Source: JAJXWB01 sp046349215 (lineage in GTDB: Bacteria; Pseudomonadota; Alphaproteobacteria; Rhizobiales; Beijerinckiaceae). From it: a stretch of 64,000 bases of DNA. A program made the position numbers and the translations under genes. Positions 36,478 through 43,944 of this stretch are shown piece by piece. The stretch lies in NCBI GenBank assembly GCA_046349215.1, contig JAXMCV010000002.1, positions 992,001 through 1,056,000 of the forward strand, given 5' to 3'. Position 1 is the first letter of the stretch; the number at the start of each line of letters is the position of its first letter. The notes beneath the pieces are model-generated. The model made no database searches. It had not been told where the DNA came from and was given only the letters and a program-made list of their open reading frames with translations.

Positions 36478-36984
36478 ATGACGACCAGCGCAGACAAGAT
36501 GTTCCCGGTCTCGTGGGACCAGTTCCACAGGGACGCGCGCGCGCTCGCCTGGCGGCTGTCGAGCCAGAAATTCACGGCCATGGTCGCCGTGACGCGCGGC
36601 GGCATGGTGCCCGCGGCGATCATCGCGCGCGAACTGGGGTTGCGCGTCATCGAGACGCTGGCGGTCGCGAGCTACGGCGGCGGCGGCGCGGGGCCGGAAC
36701 AGGAGCAGGGCGGCCTCAAGATACTGAAGCCCGTCACGCCGGGGCTGCTCGCCAATGGCGGCGAGGGCGTGCTCGTGGTCGACGACCTCGTCGACACCGG
36801 CGCCACGGCGCGGCTGATCCGCGAAATCCTGCCCAAGGCGCATCTGGCGACGGTCTACGCCAAGCCGGCCGGCCGGCCGCTCGTCGACACGTTCATCACC
36901 GAGGTCTCGCAGGACACCTGGATCAATTTCCCCTGGGACCTGCAACTCGCCTTCGCGCCGCCGATCGGCAAGGGCGGCGGGTAG
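36478..36984 (+). CDS. gpt: xanthine phosphoribosyltransferase
   Basis: 168 residues. The PRPP-binding motif is VLVVDDLVDTGATARLI; the N-terminal FPVSWDQFHRDARALAWRL, then AVTRGGMVPAA, and the C-terminal TWINFPWD are characteristic of Gpt. It salvages xanthine and guanine by attaching them to PRPP. Last gene of fkbM-cinA-gpt, followed after 80 nt by a terminator-like hairpin formed partly from a tRNA remnant. Confidence 0.94.
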   Translation: MTTSADKMFPVSWDQFHRDARALAWRLSSQKFTAMVAVTRGGMVPAAIIARELGLRVIETLAVASYGGGGAGPEQEQGGLKILKPVTPGLLANGGEGVLVVDDLVDTGATARLIREILPKAHLATVYAKPAGRPLVDTFITEVSQDTWINFPWDLQLAFAPPIGKGGG

Positions 36985-37040
36985 GGAGATCGCCCGCCGC
37001 GTGGCGCCCCGGTCCGACTCCCGATAGAACGGGCTGCGTT

Positions 37041-37079
37041 GCGGACGTGGCGAAACCGGTAGACGCAAGGGACTTAAAA
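37041..37079 (+). pseudogene. 5' half of a tRNA-Leu(UAA) gene
   Basis: Thirty-nine nucleotides match a tRNA-Leu(UAA) from the first acceptor base through the anticodon loop: acceptor arm GCGGACG, D arm GGCGAAACCGGTAGACGC, then AAGGGA and loop CTTAAAA. The first 26 nt differ from the intact gene at 37235 by a single base (C for T). After the loop the sequence diverges to AGTCTTTTTT, and no 3' half follows. This is not a functional tRNA. Confidence 0.85.
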
Positions 37080-37089
37080 AGTCTTTTTT
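37067..37089 (+). terminator. terminator-like hairpin built on the tRNA-Leu remnant
   Basis: AAGGGACTT and AAGTCTTTT pair around AAA (two G-T pairs) and are followed by more T residues. The 5' arm belongs to the tRNA remnant, the 3' arm to the sequence that replaced the rest. It could end transcription of gpt. Confidence 0.5.
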
Positions 37090-37234
37090 CTACCAATCCA
37101 AAAAAAGTTTATGACACAAAAACATACGTAACTTCAAAGACTTGCCTAGCTGATGTTGGGGGCTTGGGAATGGTCGATTTGAAGCTAGGTGCAGTATAGG
37201 TGCAGGAGACGTGGGCTAGAATCGGCGGAAAAAG
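37080..37234. other. AT-rich patch between the tRNA-Leu remnant and the intact tRNA-Leu
   Basis: About 155 nt, of which the first 60 are strongly AT-rich in otherwise GC-rich DNA. No gene is visible. A perfect 7-bp inverted repeat, CCTAGCT (37145-37151) and AGCTAGG (37183-37189), brackets 31 nt. The promoter of the following tRNA should lie here, but I see no clear -35/-10 pair. Confidence 0.6.
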
Positions 37235-37538
37235 GCGGACGTGGCGAAATCGGTAGACGCAGCAGACTTTTGAAATGGAGTGCCCGCGGGGAAACCCGCG
37301 GAGTAGAACCGCTCAAAGTCGGGGAAAGCTAACGGGCCACTCGGCCCTAAGCCAATCCCGAGCCAAGCCCTCTCTTGGGGGAAGGTGTAGAGACTGGACG
37401 GGCGGCGCCTAATGCTCGCGGGCAATGGCGAAGGGACAGTCCAGACCACGAACGCCAATCGGCGGCGGCGAAAGCCGAAGTGGTATGAAAATCTGCTTCT
37501 CTAAGAGAGTACGGGTTCGAGTCCCGTCGTCCGCACCA
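37235..37538 (+). tRNA. tRNA-Leu(UAA) interrupted by a group I intron
   Basis: Two exons, 37235-37269 and 37488-37538, give an 86-nt tRNA. The acceptor stem GCGGACG/CGTCCGC is perfect, with discriminator A and an encoded CCA. The D arm is normal, the anticodon stem is GCAGA/TCTGC with loop CTTAAAA after splicing (anticodon TAA), the long variable arm has TCTCT/AGAGA, and the T arm is ACGGG-TTCGAGT-CCCGT. The intron lies between U34 and A35, the same position as in cyanobacterial tRNA-Leu(UAA) genes. It decodes UUA and perhaps UUG codons. Confidence 0.93.
37270..37487 (+). ncRNA. group I intron, IC3-like, in the tRNA-Leu anticodon loop
   Basis: 218 nt. P1 pairs exon ACTT (37266-37269) with GAGT (37278-37281), giving the required U-G at the 5' splice site. 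P2 is CCGCGGG-GAAA-CCCGCGG (37284-37301). The core reads GTCGGGGAAAGCTAA, AATCCCGAGCCAAGCC and GTGTAGAGACTGGACGGG, very close to the Anabaena tRNA-Leu intron, with P7 GACTG (37392-37396) and CAGTC (37437-37441). A GGC-GAAA-GCC hairpin precedes the end, and the last base is the terminal G (37487). No open reading frame or homing endonuclease is inside, so it should be a small self-splicing ribozyme. Confidence 0.92.
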
Positions 37539-37554
37539 TCTTCAAAGCGCTACC

Positions 37555-37599
37555 CTACGAATCTGGGGGTCAGAGGTTCGAATCCTTTCGGGCGCGCCA
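37555..37599 (+). pseudogene. 3' half of a tRNA-Arg(ACG) gene, attachment-site-like
   Basis: Forty-five nucleotides running from the anticodon loop (CTACGAA) through the 3' anticodon stem (TCTGG), variable loop, T arm AGAGG-TTCGAAT-CCTTT, acceptor 3' strand CGGGCGC, G and CCA. The 5' half is missing; the preceding bases do not form the anticodon stem. Fragments of just this extent are what integrating elements duplicate when they insert at the 3' half of a tRNA gene. Confidence 0.8.
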
Positions 37600-37645
37600 T
37601 TAAAATCAAGGCATTAACGACGTCTCGCCGTTCTATGGAGAGGTC

Positions 37646-37669
37646 TTAGAACGGTGTTTAGAACGGTGT
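37646..37669 (+). repeat. perfect 12-bp tandem duplication
   Basis: TTAGAACGGTGT occurs twice in a row. It sits between the tRNA-Arg fragment and the broken transposase. The stretch from 37670 to about 37997 holds no frame I can assign: several short frames with basic residues but no conserved integrase or transposase motif. Confidence 0.7.
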
Positions 37670-37997
37670 TCTTGGGCCTGCGGCTGCTGGTCTTCACAAG
37701 AAATGGAACGCCGAGCGCAAATCTGTGCGCCGCCAGATTTGGCATTGGCGACGCATCCAGTTGCGCTCAGCCGAGATCGCCTGGCTTGGGGGCCAGCGCC
37801 CAGTCGAGCGCGAAATCGGCGACTGCTTGGCCTCGATCACGCCGATGAATTCGGCAAGATGATCGAACACTTCGCGCACGCCGAGATTGGCGAGCGGCGA
37901 GGGGCTTTGCGCAGTGCCGCGACGCCTGCCTCGCCCGGCTCGATACCTGGATAGCGGGCATCAAGACCTTCATGCCTTTCTTCTGATAATGCGTGAC

Positions 37998-38211
37998 CCA
38001 AATCCTTCGGCAGCGCCTGCCATTGGCAGCCCGTCGCCAGCACGTAGAAAATGGCGTTGAGCACCTCGCGCACATCCACCGAGCGCTTGCGACCGCCGCG
38101 CCGTCCCGGCGGGATCAGCGGCGCGACCAGCGCCCATTCCGTATCGATCATGTCGCTGGGATAACGAAGGCAACGGCGATCAGCGGCTACGCGATGTTCG
38201 GGCTTCCACAT
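37998..38211 (-). pseudogene. IS5-family transposase, N-terminal fragment
   Basis: About 71 codons from the ATG at 38211: MWKPEHRVAADRRCLRYPSD, then DTEWALVAPLIPPGRRGGRKR and REVLNAIFYVLATGCQWQALP, the DUF4096 N-terminal domain of IS5-type transposases. After LPKDL the family match stops, and the rest of the frame (to 37837) looks unrelated; the DDE catalytic domain is absent. A decayed insertion sequence. I could not identify terminal inverted repeats. Confidence 0.8.
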
Positions 38212-38312
38212 CGGACGCTCCCGGGAGAATCAAGCGTCCAATCAAGGAATCACAACCGATTCATCCGATTCAACATCTTTCTGGATCGGCTCTCAGACAG
38301 ACGATCATTCAC

Positions 38313-39983
38313 TCACATATTCGCGTAGTTCGGTCCGCCGCCGCCTTCCGGGCACGTCCAGTTGATGTTCTGGGCGGGATCCTTGATGTCGCAGGTCTTG
38401 CAGTGCACGCAGTTCTGCGCGTTGATCACGAAGCGCGGGTCTATCTTCGCGGCCTCGTCGCCATAGACAATTTCGTAGACTCCGGCCGGGCAGTAGAGCC
38501 GCGCCGGCTCGCCATATTCCGGCAGGTTCTTGGTGATGGGGATCGACGGGTCCTTGAGCCGCAGATGGATCGGCTGGTCTTCCTCGTGGTTGGTCGAGGA
38601 CAGGAACACCGACGAGAGCTTGTCGAAGGACAGCTTGCCGTCGGGCTTGGGATAGACGATCGGCGTCACTTCGCTCAGCGGCTTCAGCGTGGCGTAGTCG
38701 GGCTTGCCGTGCTTCAGCGTGCCGAAGAAGGAGAAGCCGAACAATTCGTTCGTCCACATTTCCAGCCCGCCGAGCATCGTGCCGAGCGCAGCGCCCCAGC
38801 GCGACAGCAGCGGCTTGACGTTGCGGACCTTCTTCAGATCCTTGCCGATGTCGCTCGAGCGCCATTCGTTCTCGATCTCGACGACCTCGTCGTGCGCGCG
38901 GCCCGCGGCCAGCGCGGCGTTGAGCTTCTCGGCCGCCAGCATGGCCGAGAACATGGCGTTGTGCGTGCCCTTGATACGCGGCACGTTGATGAAGCCGGCC
39001 GAGCAGCCCATCAGCGCGCCGCCCGGGAAGGTCAGCTTCGGTACGGACTGCCAGCCGCCCTCGGAAATCGCGCGCGCGCCATAGGCGATGCGCTTGCCGC
39101 CTTCCAGAAACTGCGCGGCGACCGGATGATGCTTGAACCGCTGGAACTCGTCGAACGGCGAGAGCGTGGGATTGCTGTAGTTGAGATGCGTGACGAATCC
39201 GACGCAGACCTGATTGTCCTCGATGTGATAGAGGAACGAGCCGCCGCCGGTGTTCACGTCCAGTGGCCAGCCGAAGGTGTGCTGCACGAAGCCCGGTTTG
39301 TGTCTGGCCGGATCAATCTGCCAGAGCTCCTTGATGCCGATTCCGAATTTCGGATAGTCGCGGCCCTCGTCGAGCTTGAACCGCGCGATCAGCTGCTTGG
39401 CCAGCGAGCCGCGAACGCCTTCGCCGATCAGCGTGTATTTGCCGCGCAGCTCAATGCCGCGCGTGAACGAGGATTTCATCTCGCCGTCGCGGCCTACGCC
39501 CATGTCGCCGGTCGCCACGCCGACGACCGCGCCCTTGTCGTCATAGAGAACCTCCGCCGCCGCGAAGCCCGGATAGATTTCCACACCGAGCGCTTCGGCC
39601 TTGGCGGCCAGCCAGCGGCACACCAGCCCGAGCGAACCGACGAACATGCCGTGATTGTCGAGCAATTTCGGAAAGGTGAAGTTGGGCAGGGGCAGCGCGC
39701 CCTTCGGCCCGAGGAAATAGAAGCGGTCCTCGCTGACCTGCACTTTCAGCGGCCGGTCGTCTTCCTCGCGCCAGCCCGGCAGCAGTCGGTCGAGCGCGAT
39801 CGGGTCGAGCACCACGCCGGATAGGATGTGCGCGCCGACTTCCGAGCCCTTCTCGACGATCACGACGCTCGTCTCGGGATTGAGCTGCTTCAGACGGATC
39901 GCCGCCGAAAGGCCCGAAGGCCCGGCCCCCACGATCACGACGTCATAGTCCATCGCTTCGCGCGGCGGGAGTTCAACGGGCAT
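38313..39983 (-). CDS. etfQO: electron-transfer flavoprotein:ubiquinone oxidoreductase
   Basis: 556 residues, full length; the ATG at 39983 has GAGGAAAT upstream. FAD-binding VVIVGAGPSGLSAAIRL lies at 15-31, the ubiquinone and membrane-associated region in the middle, and the 4Fe-4S ferredoxin-like end has CPAGVYEIV, NCVHCKTCDIKDP and WTCPEGGGG with all four cysteines. It takes electrons from reduced ETF and passes them to ubiquinone at the inner membrane, linking acyl-CoA dehydrogenases to respiration. Its base composition is host-like, and it is divergent from the AraC-type gene across a 467-nt control region. The electron donor EtfAB is encoded at 48.6 kb. Confidence 0.96.
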   Translation of the reverse strand: MPVELPPREAMDYDVVIVGAGPSGLSAAIRLKQLNPETSVVIVEKGSEVGAHILSGVVLDPIALDRLLPGWREEDDRPLKVQVSEDRFYFLGPKGALPLPNFTFPKLLDNHGMFVGSLGLVCRWLAAKAEALGVEIYPGFAAAEVLYDDKGAVVGVATGDMGVGRDGEMKSSFTRGIELRGKYTLIGEGVRGSLAKQLIARFKLDEGRDYPKFGIGIKELWQIDPARHKPGFVQHTFGWPLDVNTGGGSFLYHIEDNQVCVGFVTHLNYSNPTLSPFDEFQRFKHHPVAAQFLEGGKRIAYGARAISEGGWQSVPKLTFPGGALMGCSAGFINVPRIKGTHNAMFSAMLAAEKLNAALAAGRAHDEVVEIENEWRSSDIGKDLKKVRNVKPLLSRWGAALGTMLGGLEMWTNELFGFSFFGTLKHGKPDYATLKPLSEVTPIVYPKPDGKLSFDKLSSVFLSSTNHEEDQPIHLRLKDPSIPITKNLPEYGEPARLYCPAGVYEIVYGDEAAKIDPRFVINAQNCVHCKTCDIKDPAQNINWTCPEGGGGPNYANM

Positions 39984-40123
39984 CTTATTTCCTCACCGCG
40001 TTCCAAGTGACTCGCGTATTGTTCTTCGAGATCAGGATGTAATGGGCGCGATACCGCGAATGCGCCTGGGTTCCCTATGCGTAGACCAAGGATCACCCGT
40101 CCGCCTAATGCCTTGAAGGTCCC

Positions 40124-40154
40124 TTTCGGCCAGCATGGAGTGAATTTCGGCCAA
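40124..40154. promoter_or_regulatory. phased pair of TTTCGGCCA sites (left)
   Basis: TTTCGGCCA at 40124-40132 and TTTCGGCCAA at 40145-40154 are 21 bp apart, two helical turns, on the same face of DNA. They are the inverted form of the pair at 40253-40283. AraC-family activators commonly bind two direct repeats at about this spacing. Confidence 0.6.
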
Positions 40155-40252
40155 ATCGGGATAGACCGCCCCGGTGGAGGGTTGTAGGCGACGGCCTACA
40201 TGAGGCACGCGGTTGGCAAAGTTTCGTCAACACGGCTGGCGGTCGCTTCTGC

Positions 40253-40283
40253 TTGGCCGATCATCACCTAAATTTGGCCGATC
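40253..40283. promoter_or_regulatory. phased pair of TTGGCCGATC sites (right)
   Basis: Two identical TTGGCCGATC decamers at 40253-40262 and 40274-40283, again 21 bp apart, opposite in orientation to the left pair. Lying upstream of the AraC-type gene and of divergent etfQO, they are candidate operators for that regulator. A related CGGCCGAAAAT occurs at about 41576 before the acyl-CoA ligase gene. Confidence 0.6.
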
Positions 40284-40450
40284 TGCATCTATCCAGCCTT
40301 CCGGGGGAGCAGGTTACACATATCGTCAGGGGAGGCGCACCGCGGGCATGGCGCCGTGAAGGCTGAGGGAGCCAAGGGACCGCGCCTTGCAAATCGTCGA
40401 TCCAAGGAGGATCGTGCAACGGTCAAGTTTGGAGCGAATTCAAGGACTCC

Positions 40451-41503
40451 ATGATTGAAATTGGGTGGGAACAGCGCGTCTATCCGACCGCGAAAATTGC
40501 GCTCGTTGTCGAGGCGTTGGCCGCTGAAGGCGTTCGTCCGCAGGACGCCTTGCGGGGCGTTGACATACCGCCGGATCAACTCAGCGCATCCACCGTGCTC
40601 GTTTCGGTAGATCAGGTCGTCCAGACTTATCGCAACGCGATCCGGCTGACGCGCAATCCGCGCTTCGCCTATCAGACAGGCCTAAGGGCCCATGTTTCGC
40701 TCTACGGAATGTACGGGTTCGCGATTCTGAGCGGCATGAACTTCCGCGAGACGATGCGATTCGTCGTGCGTTATCACCAATTGGCGACGCCGCTGGTCAA
40801 GCTGCAATTCGTCGAGGAAAGCGCGCGCGCTGTCTGGAAAATCGACCCCGTACCGCACCCATCGATCGACTCACAATTGTATCGGTTCATCATCGAATTG
40901 CAGTTCGGCGTCCACGTGTCGTTGCACCGGGACGTTATGGGAGCAAGCTTTTGCCCGCTTGCCTATCATGTCGTGTTCGAAGCGCCTCCGTCAGACCCCA
41001 ACTACGAAGCGGCCTTCGACGGTCCGATCTTCTTCGGACAATTGGAAAACGAAATCGTGTTCGACGCAGCCTGGTTGAACGGTGTTCCGCAACTCGGCAA
41101 CGAAATTACCTACTCCACCGTGCTGTCGCTGTGCGACGATCTTCATGACACGTTGCAACGTCGGACCGGCGTCGCAGGCAAGGTGCGTTCCTTCATTCTC
41201 GCAAATCTCGGACGGCACGCAAGCCTGGAGGCGGCCGCCGCCCATTTTGATACACCAATACGAACGTTGCGCCGGAAATTGACGGAAGAGGGTACGTCGT
41301 TTCGCGAGATACTCGACCAACTTCGAATCGAAGTGGCGATCAAGTATCTGCGCGACACGCAGATGACCATCGATGACATCGCACACGCGCTCGGGTTCAG
41401 TGAAACGTCGAACTTTCGTCACGCATTTCGTCGTTGGAAGCAGGCGTCGCCACAGCAGTATCGTCGGCAATTGCGTTCGTCATCGAGCGACCCTGGGGAT
41501 TGA
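40451..41503 (+). CDS. AraC-family transcriptional regulator
   Basis: 350 residues. The N-terminal two thirds match the Arabinose_bd-type effector domain found in OruR/ArgR-like regulators (TGLRAHVSLYGMYGFAILSG, then MRFVVRYHQLATPLVKL). The C-terminal double helix-turn-helix spans about 240-345, with RHASLEAAAAHFDTPIRTLR and MTIDDIAHALGFSETSNFRHAF followed by the PQQYR motif. It precedes the fatty-acid/PHA operon on the same strand, so it is the probable activator, perhaps responding to a fatty acid or acyl derivative (inference). Codon use is less GC-biased than in the chromosomal genes to the left. Confidence 0.9.
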   Translation: MIEIGWEQRVYPTAKIALVVEALAAEGVRPQDALRGVDIPPDQLSASTVLVSVDQVVQTYRNAIRLTRNPRFAYQTGLRAHVSLYGMYGFAILSGMNFRETMRFVVRYHQLATPLVKLQFVEESARAVWKIDPVPHPSIDSQLYRFIIELQFGVHVSLHRDVMGASFCPLAYHVVFEAPPSDPNYEAAFDGPIFFGQLENEIVFDAAWLNGVPQLGNEITYSTVLSLCDDLHDTLQRRTGVAGKVRSFILANLGRHASLEAAAAHFDTPIRTLRRKLTEEGTSFREILDQLRIEVAIKYLRDTQMTIDDIAHALGFSETSNFRHAFRRWKQASPQQYRRQLRSSSSDPGD

Positions 41504-41752
41504 TGGCGCCGCGCACATCGCAGCGATCGACGGACCTTCTGCAACCTATGACAAACTCCGCCCCTTTATCGCTTCCGGCCGAAAATACCCCCATCATGAC
41601 CGATTGGCACCTTCCGGTTTTCCAAGATCGATGCAGTCTTAGTGAACCGCATTTCGTGCGAGCGACACGGACGGTCAGTGGTCGCAAGCCCTGTCCCGTC
41701 CAGGGAACTCGCTCGCGAGGCGGTCATAAAATAATTCGCATCGGGGGAAACA

Positions 41753-43408
41753 GTGACAGGACGTCTCATTCGAGTCACGCCGTCTGCATATCAATATCCG
41801 CTTTTGATCAAGCACATGTTGCACTCATCGATGCTGCATGCTGCGGACCAGGAAATCGTCTATCGAGACCAGAAGCGTTTCACCTACAGCACGCTGAACG
41901 AACGTATCCATCGCCTGGCGGGCGGATTGGCCTCGCTCGGCGTCCGACCGGGCGACACTGTCGGTGTTCTGGATTGGGACACGCATCGCTTTCTCGAAGC
42001 ATTTTTTGCGATCCCGATGATGGGAGCGATTCTGCAGACAGTGAATGTAAGACTGTCGCACGAACAGATCATCTATACGATCGAACATGCGGGAGCGACG
42101 ACGCTTCTCGTTAACGAAGAGTTCCGCGAGCTACTTACCGCCATTCGTCCGCGCCTGACCAAGGTCAAGACGATCGTGCTCATGTCGGACAATGACGCTT
42201 TGGCGACCGGCGGAGGGGACATAGCCGGGCATTACGAGGATATGCTCGCCGCGGCTCCGACTCATTTTGATTTCCCCGACTTCGATGAGAACACGCAAGC
42301 GACGACCTTCTACACAAGCGGGACCACTGGCTTACCTAAAGGTGTCTATTTCAGCCATAGGCAGATGGTTCTGCATGCGATCACCGAACTTGCAGCTCTC
42401 GGCATCGCACCGACACAGGGGCGCTTCCACGCCGACAGTGTCTACATGCCGATTACGCCGATGTTCCATGTGCACGCTTGGGGATTTCCCTATTCGGCGA
42501 CTATGGCGGGAGCGAAACAAGTCTATCCCGGTCGCTACATCCCGGATCTGTTGTTGAAGCTGATCAAGACCGAGGGCGTGACGTTCACGCATTGCGTACC
42601 CACGATCCTGCTGATGTTGCTGGACGCTCCAGCAAGCGCGGACGCCGACTTGAACGGCTTGACAATGGTCATTGGCGGTGCCGCGCTGCCGAAAGCGTTG
42701 GCGCTGCGCGCGATGGCTCGCGGGATCGATATCTTCACCGGATACGGGATGTCGGAGACCGGCCCCGTGCTGACGATCGCGCATTTGAAGAAGTCGATGC
42801 TTACCGGCGTCGCCGACGACGAGGTCAATTTCCGCACCAAGACGGGGCGTCCGATTCCGCTTGTCGATATCCGCATCGTAGATCCGGACATGAAAGATGT
42901 CGCCCACGACGGCAAGGCCTCCGGAGAGATCGTCGTGCGGGCGCCGTGGCTGACGCAAGGCTACTACGACAATCCGCCAGCCTCGGAAAATCTGTGGCAC
43001 GGCGGCTATCTCCACACAAACGATATCGCCAACATGACGCCGCATGGCTATCTGCAGATCACGGATCGGCTGAAGGACGTCATCAAGACAGGAGGCGAAT
43101 GGATATCCTCGCTCGAACTCGAGGACATCATCATGAAGGCGCCGGGCGTAAAGGAGGTCGCCGTTATCGGCGTCAAGGACGAGAAATGGGGCGAGCGGCC
43201 GGCGGCGCTTGTTGTGCGCGACTATCAGGCGCCTGTCGAGCCGACGGAGAATTCGATCAAAGCCCACGTCGGCAAAGTGGCGGATTCGGGGGTCATCTCG
43301 AAATACGCGGTCCCGCAGACGATTCTCTTCGTCGACCAGCTCGACCGCACGAGCGTCGGCAAGATCGACAAGAAAGCGCTTCGAAAGCGTTACACCGAAG
43401 ACGAATAA
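41753..43408 (+). CDS. medium/long-chain fatty-acid CoA ligase (AlkK-like)
   Basis: 551 residues from a GTG at 41753, preceded by GGGGGAAAC. The AMP-binding motifs are TTFYTSGTTGLPKGVYFSH, PMFHVHAWGFPY, GYGMSETGPVLT and TDRLKDVIKTGGEWISSLELE, with the late catalytic lysine in SVGKIDKKALRK. It converts free fatty acids to acyl-CoA at the expense of ATP. It heads a co-directional run of ten genes (to 52188) and would supply substrates for the dehydrogenase, hydratase and PHA synthase that follow. A 249-nt gap precedes it. Confidence 0.92.
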   Translation: MTGRLIRVTPSAYQYPLLIKHMLHSSMLHAADQEIVYRDQKRFTYSTLNERIHRLAGGLASLGVRPGDTVGVLDWDTHRFLEAFFAIPMMGAILQTVNVRLSHEQIIYTIEHAGATTLLVNEEFRELLTAIRPRLTKVKTIVLMSDNDALATGGGDIAGHYEDMLAAAPTHFDFPDFDENTQATTFYTSGTTGLPKGVYFSHRQMVLHAITELAALGIAPTQGRFHADSVYMPITPMFHVHAWGFPYSATMAGAKQVYPGRYIPDLLLKLIKTEGVTFTHCVPTILLMLLDAPASADADLNGLTMVIGGAALPKALALRAMARGIDIFTGYGMSETGPVLTIAHLKKSMLTGVADDEVNFRTKTGRPIPLVDIRIVDPDMKDVAHDGKASGEIVVRAPWLTQGYYDNPPASENLWHGGYLHTNDIANMTPHGYLQITDRLKDVIKTGGEWISSLELEDIIMKAPGVKEVAVIGVKDEKWGERPAALVVRDYQAPVEPTENSIKAHVGKVADSGVISKYAVPQTILFVDQLDRTSVGKIDKKALRKRYTEDE

Positions 43409-43459
43409 CAGCAGCAACGGCGCATTGTAACAATTAGCCGAAAATCGGGCGGGAACGAA

Positions 43460-43933
43460 ATGAGCGCATTGACCATGGCTGGCCTGCGAGAGCGTATTGG
43501 CCAGGAACTCGGCGTATCGAGATGGCTGACGGTCGACCAGCAACGCATCGACGCCTTCGCTGAATGTACCGAAGACCGGCAATGGATACATGTCGACGTG
43601 GAGCGTGCAAGACGCGAAAGCCCGTTCAGGGGCCCAATCGCGCACGGCTATTTGACCCTGTCACTTGTCGGCTCGCTGTCAATCGACGTGGGTGTGGTGC
43701 CTAGCGACGCGGCCGCCGGCTTTAACTACGGCCTAGACAAGGTGCGGTTCCTCGCTTCGGTTCCGGCCGGGGCGCGCGTGCGGCTGCGGGTCGTTCTCGA
43801 CGATGTCGAGGACAAGGGCAGGGGACAATTGCTGGTCCGGACGCGCAACACAATCGAAATAGAGAACGCGGACAAGCCCGCACTTATCGCCGAAGCGCTG
43901 GCCCTTATCATTCCCGCGAAGCAATCGAAGTGA
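43460..43933 (+). CDS. phaJ: MaoC-family (R)-specific enoyl-CoA hydratase
   Basis: 157 residues; ATG at 43460 with GGGAACGAA upstream. It is a single hot-dog domain with the hydratase signature EDRQWIHVDVERA followed by FRGPIAHGYLTLSLVG, carrying the catalytic Asp and His. PhaJ-type enzymes turn enoyl-CoA from beta-oxidation into (R)-3-hydroxyacyl-CoA, the monomer for PHA synthase. The synthase gene starts 11 nt after this stop, which makes that role very likely; the symbol rests on context. Confidence 0.85.
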   Translation: MSALTMAGLRERIGQELGVSRWLTVDQQRIDAFAECTEDRQWIHVDVERARRESPFRGPIAHGYLTLSLVGSLSIDVGVVPSDAAAGFNYGLDKVRFLASVPAGARVRLRVVLDDVEDKGRGQLLVRTRNTIEIENADKPALIAEALALIIPAKQSK

Positions 43934-43944
43934 GGGTCAACAGC

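Larger units (their letters stand above)
39984..40450. other. intergenic control region between etfQO and the AraC-type regulator
   Basis: 467 nt without a gene, dividing divergent transcription units. It contains two pairs of short repeats (see 40124-40154 and 40253-40283) and, close to the regulator, GGAGGATC at about 40408, too far from the start to be its ribosome site. No clear sigma-70 promoter or riboswitch fold is visible by eye. Confidence 0.7.

Noticed and set aside
37555..37599. tRNA-Arg fragment as the left end of an element extending to the right
   Set aside because: For a plus-strand tRNA the orphan 3' half should border chromosomal DNA on its right, so a simple insertion would lie to its left. 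The right-hand trb element needs another att site or a rearrangement. Kept only as a hypothesis in the findings.
37670..37997. Remnant of a phage-type integrase next to the tRNA genes
   Set aside because: None of the frames shows the Arg-His-Arg-Tyr pattern or any other integrase motif I can recognise.
38403..39824. Plus-strand frame opposite etfQO
   Set aside because: No recognisable domain; the minus strand encodes a full-length ETF-QO with its iron-sulfur cysteines.
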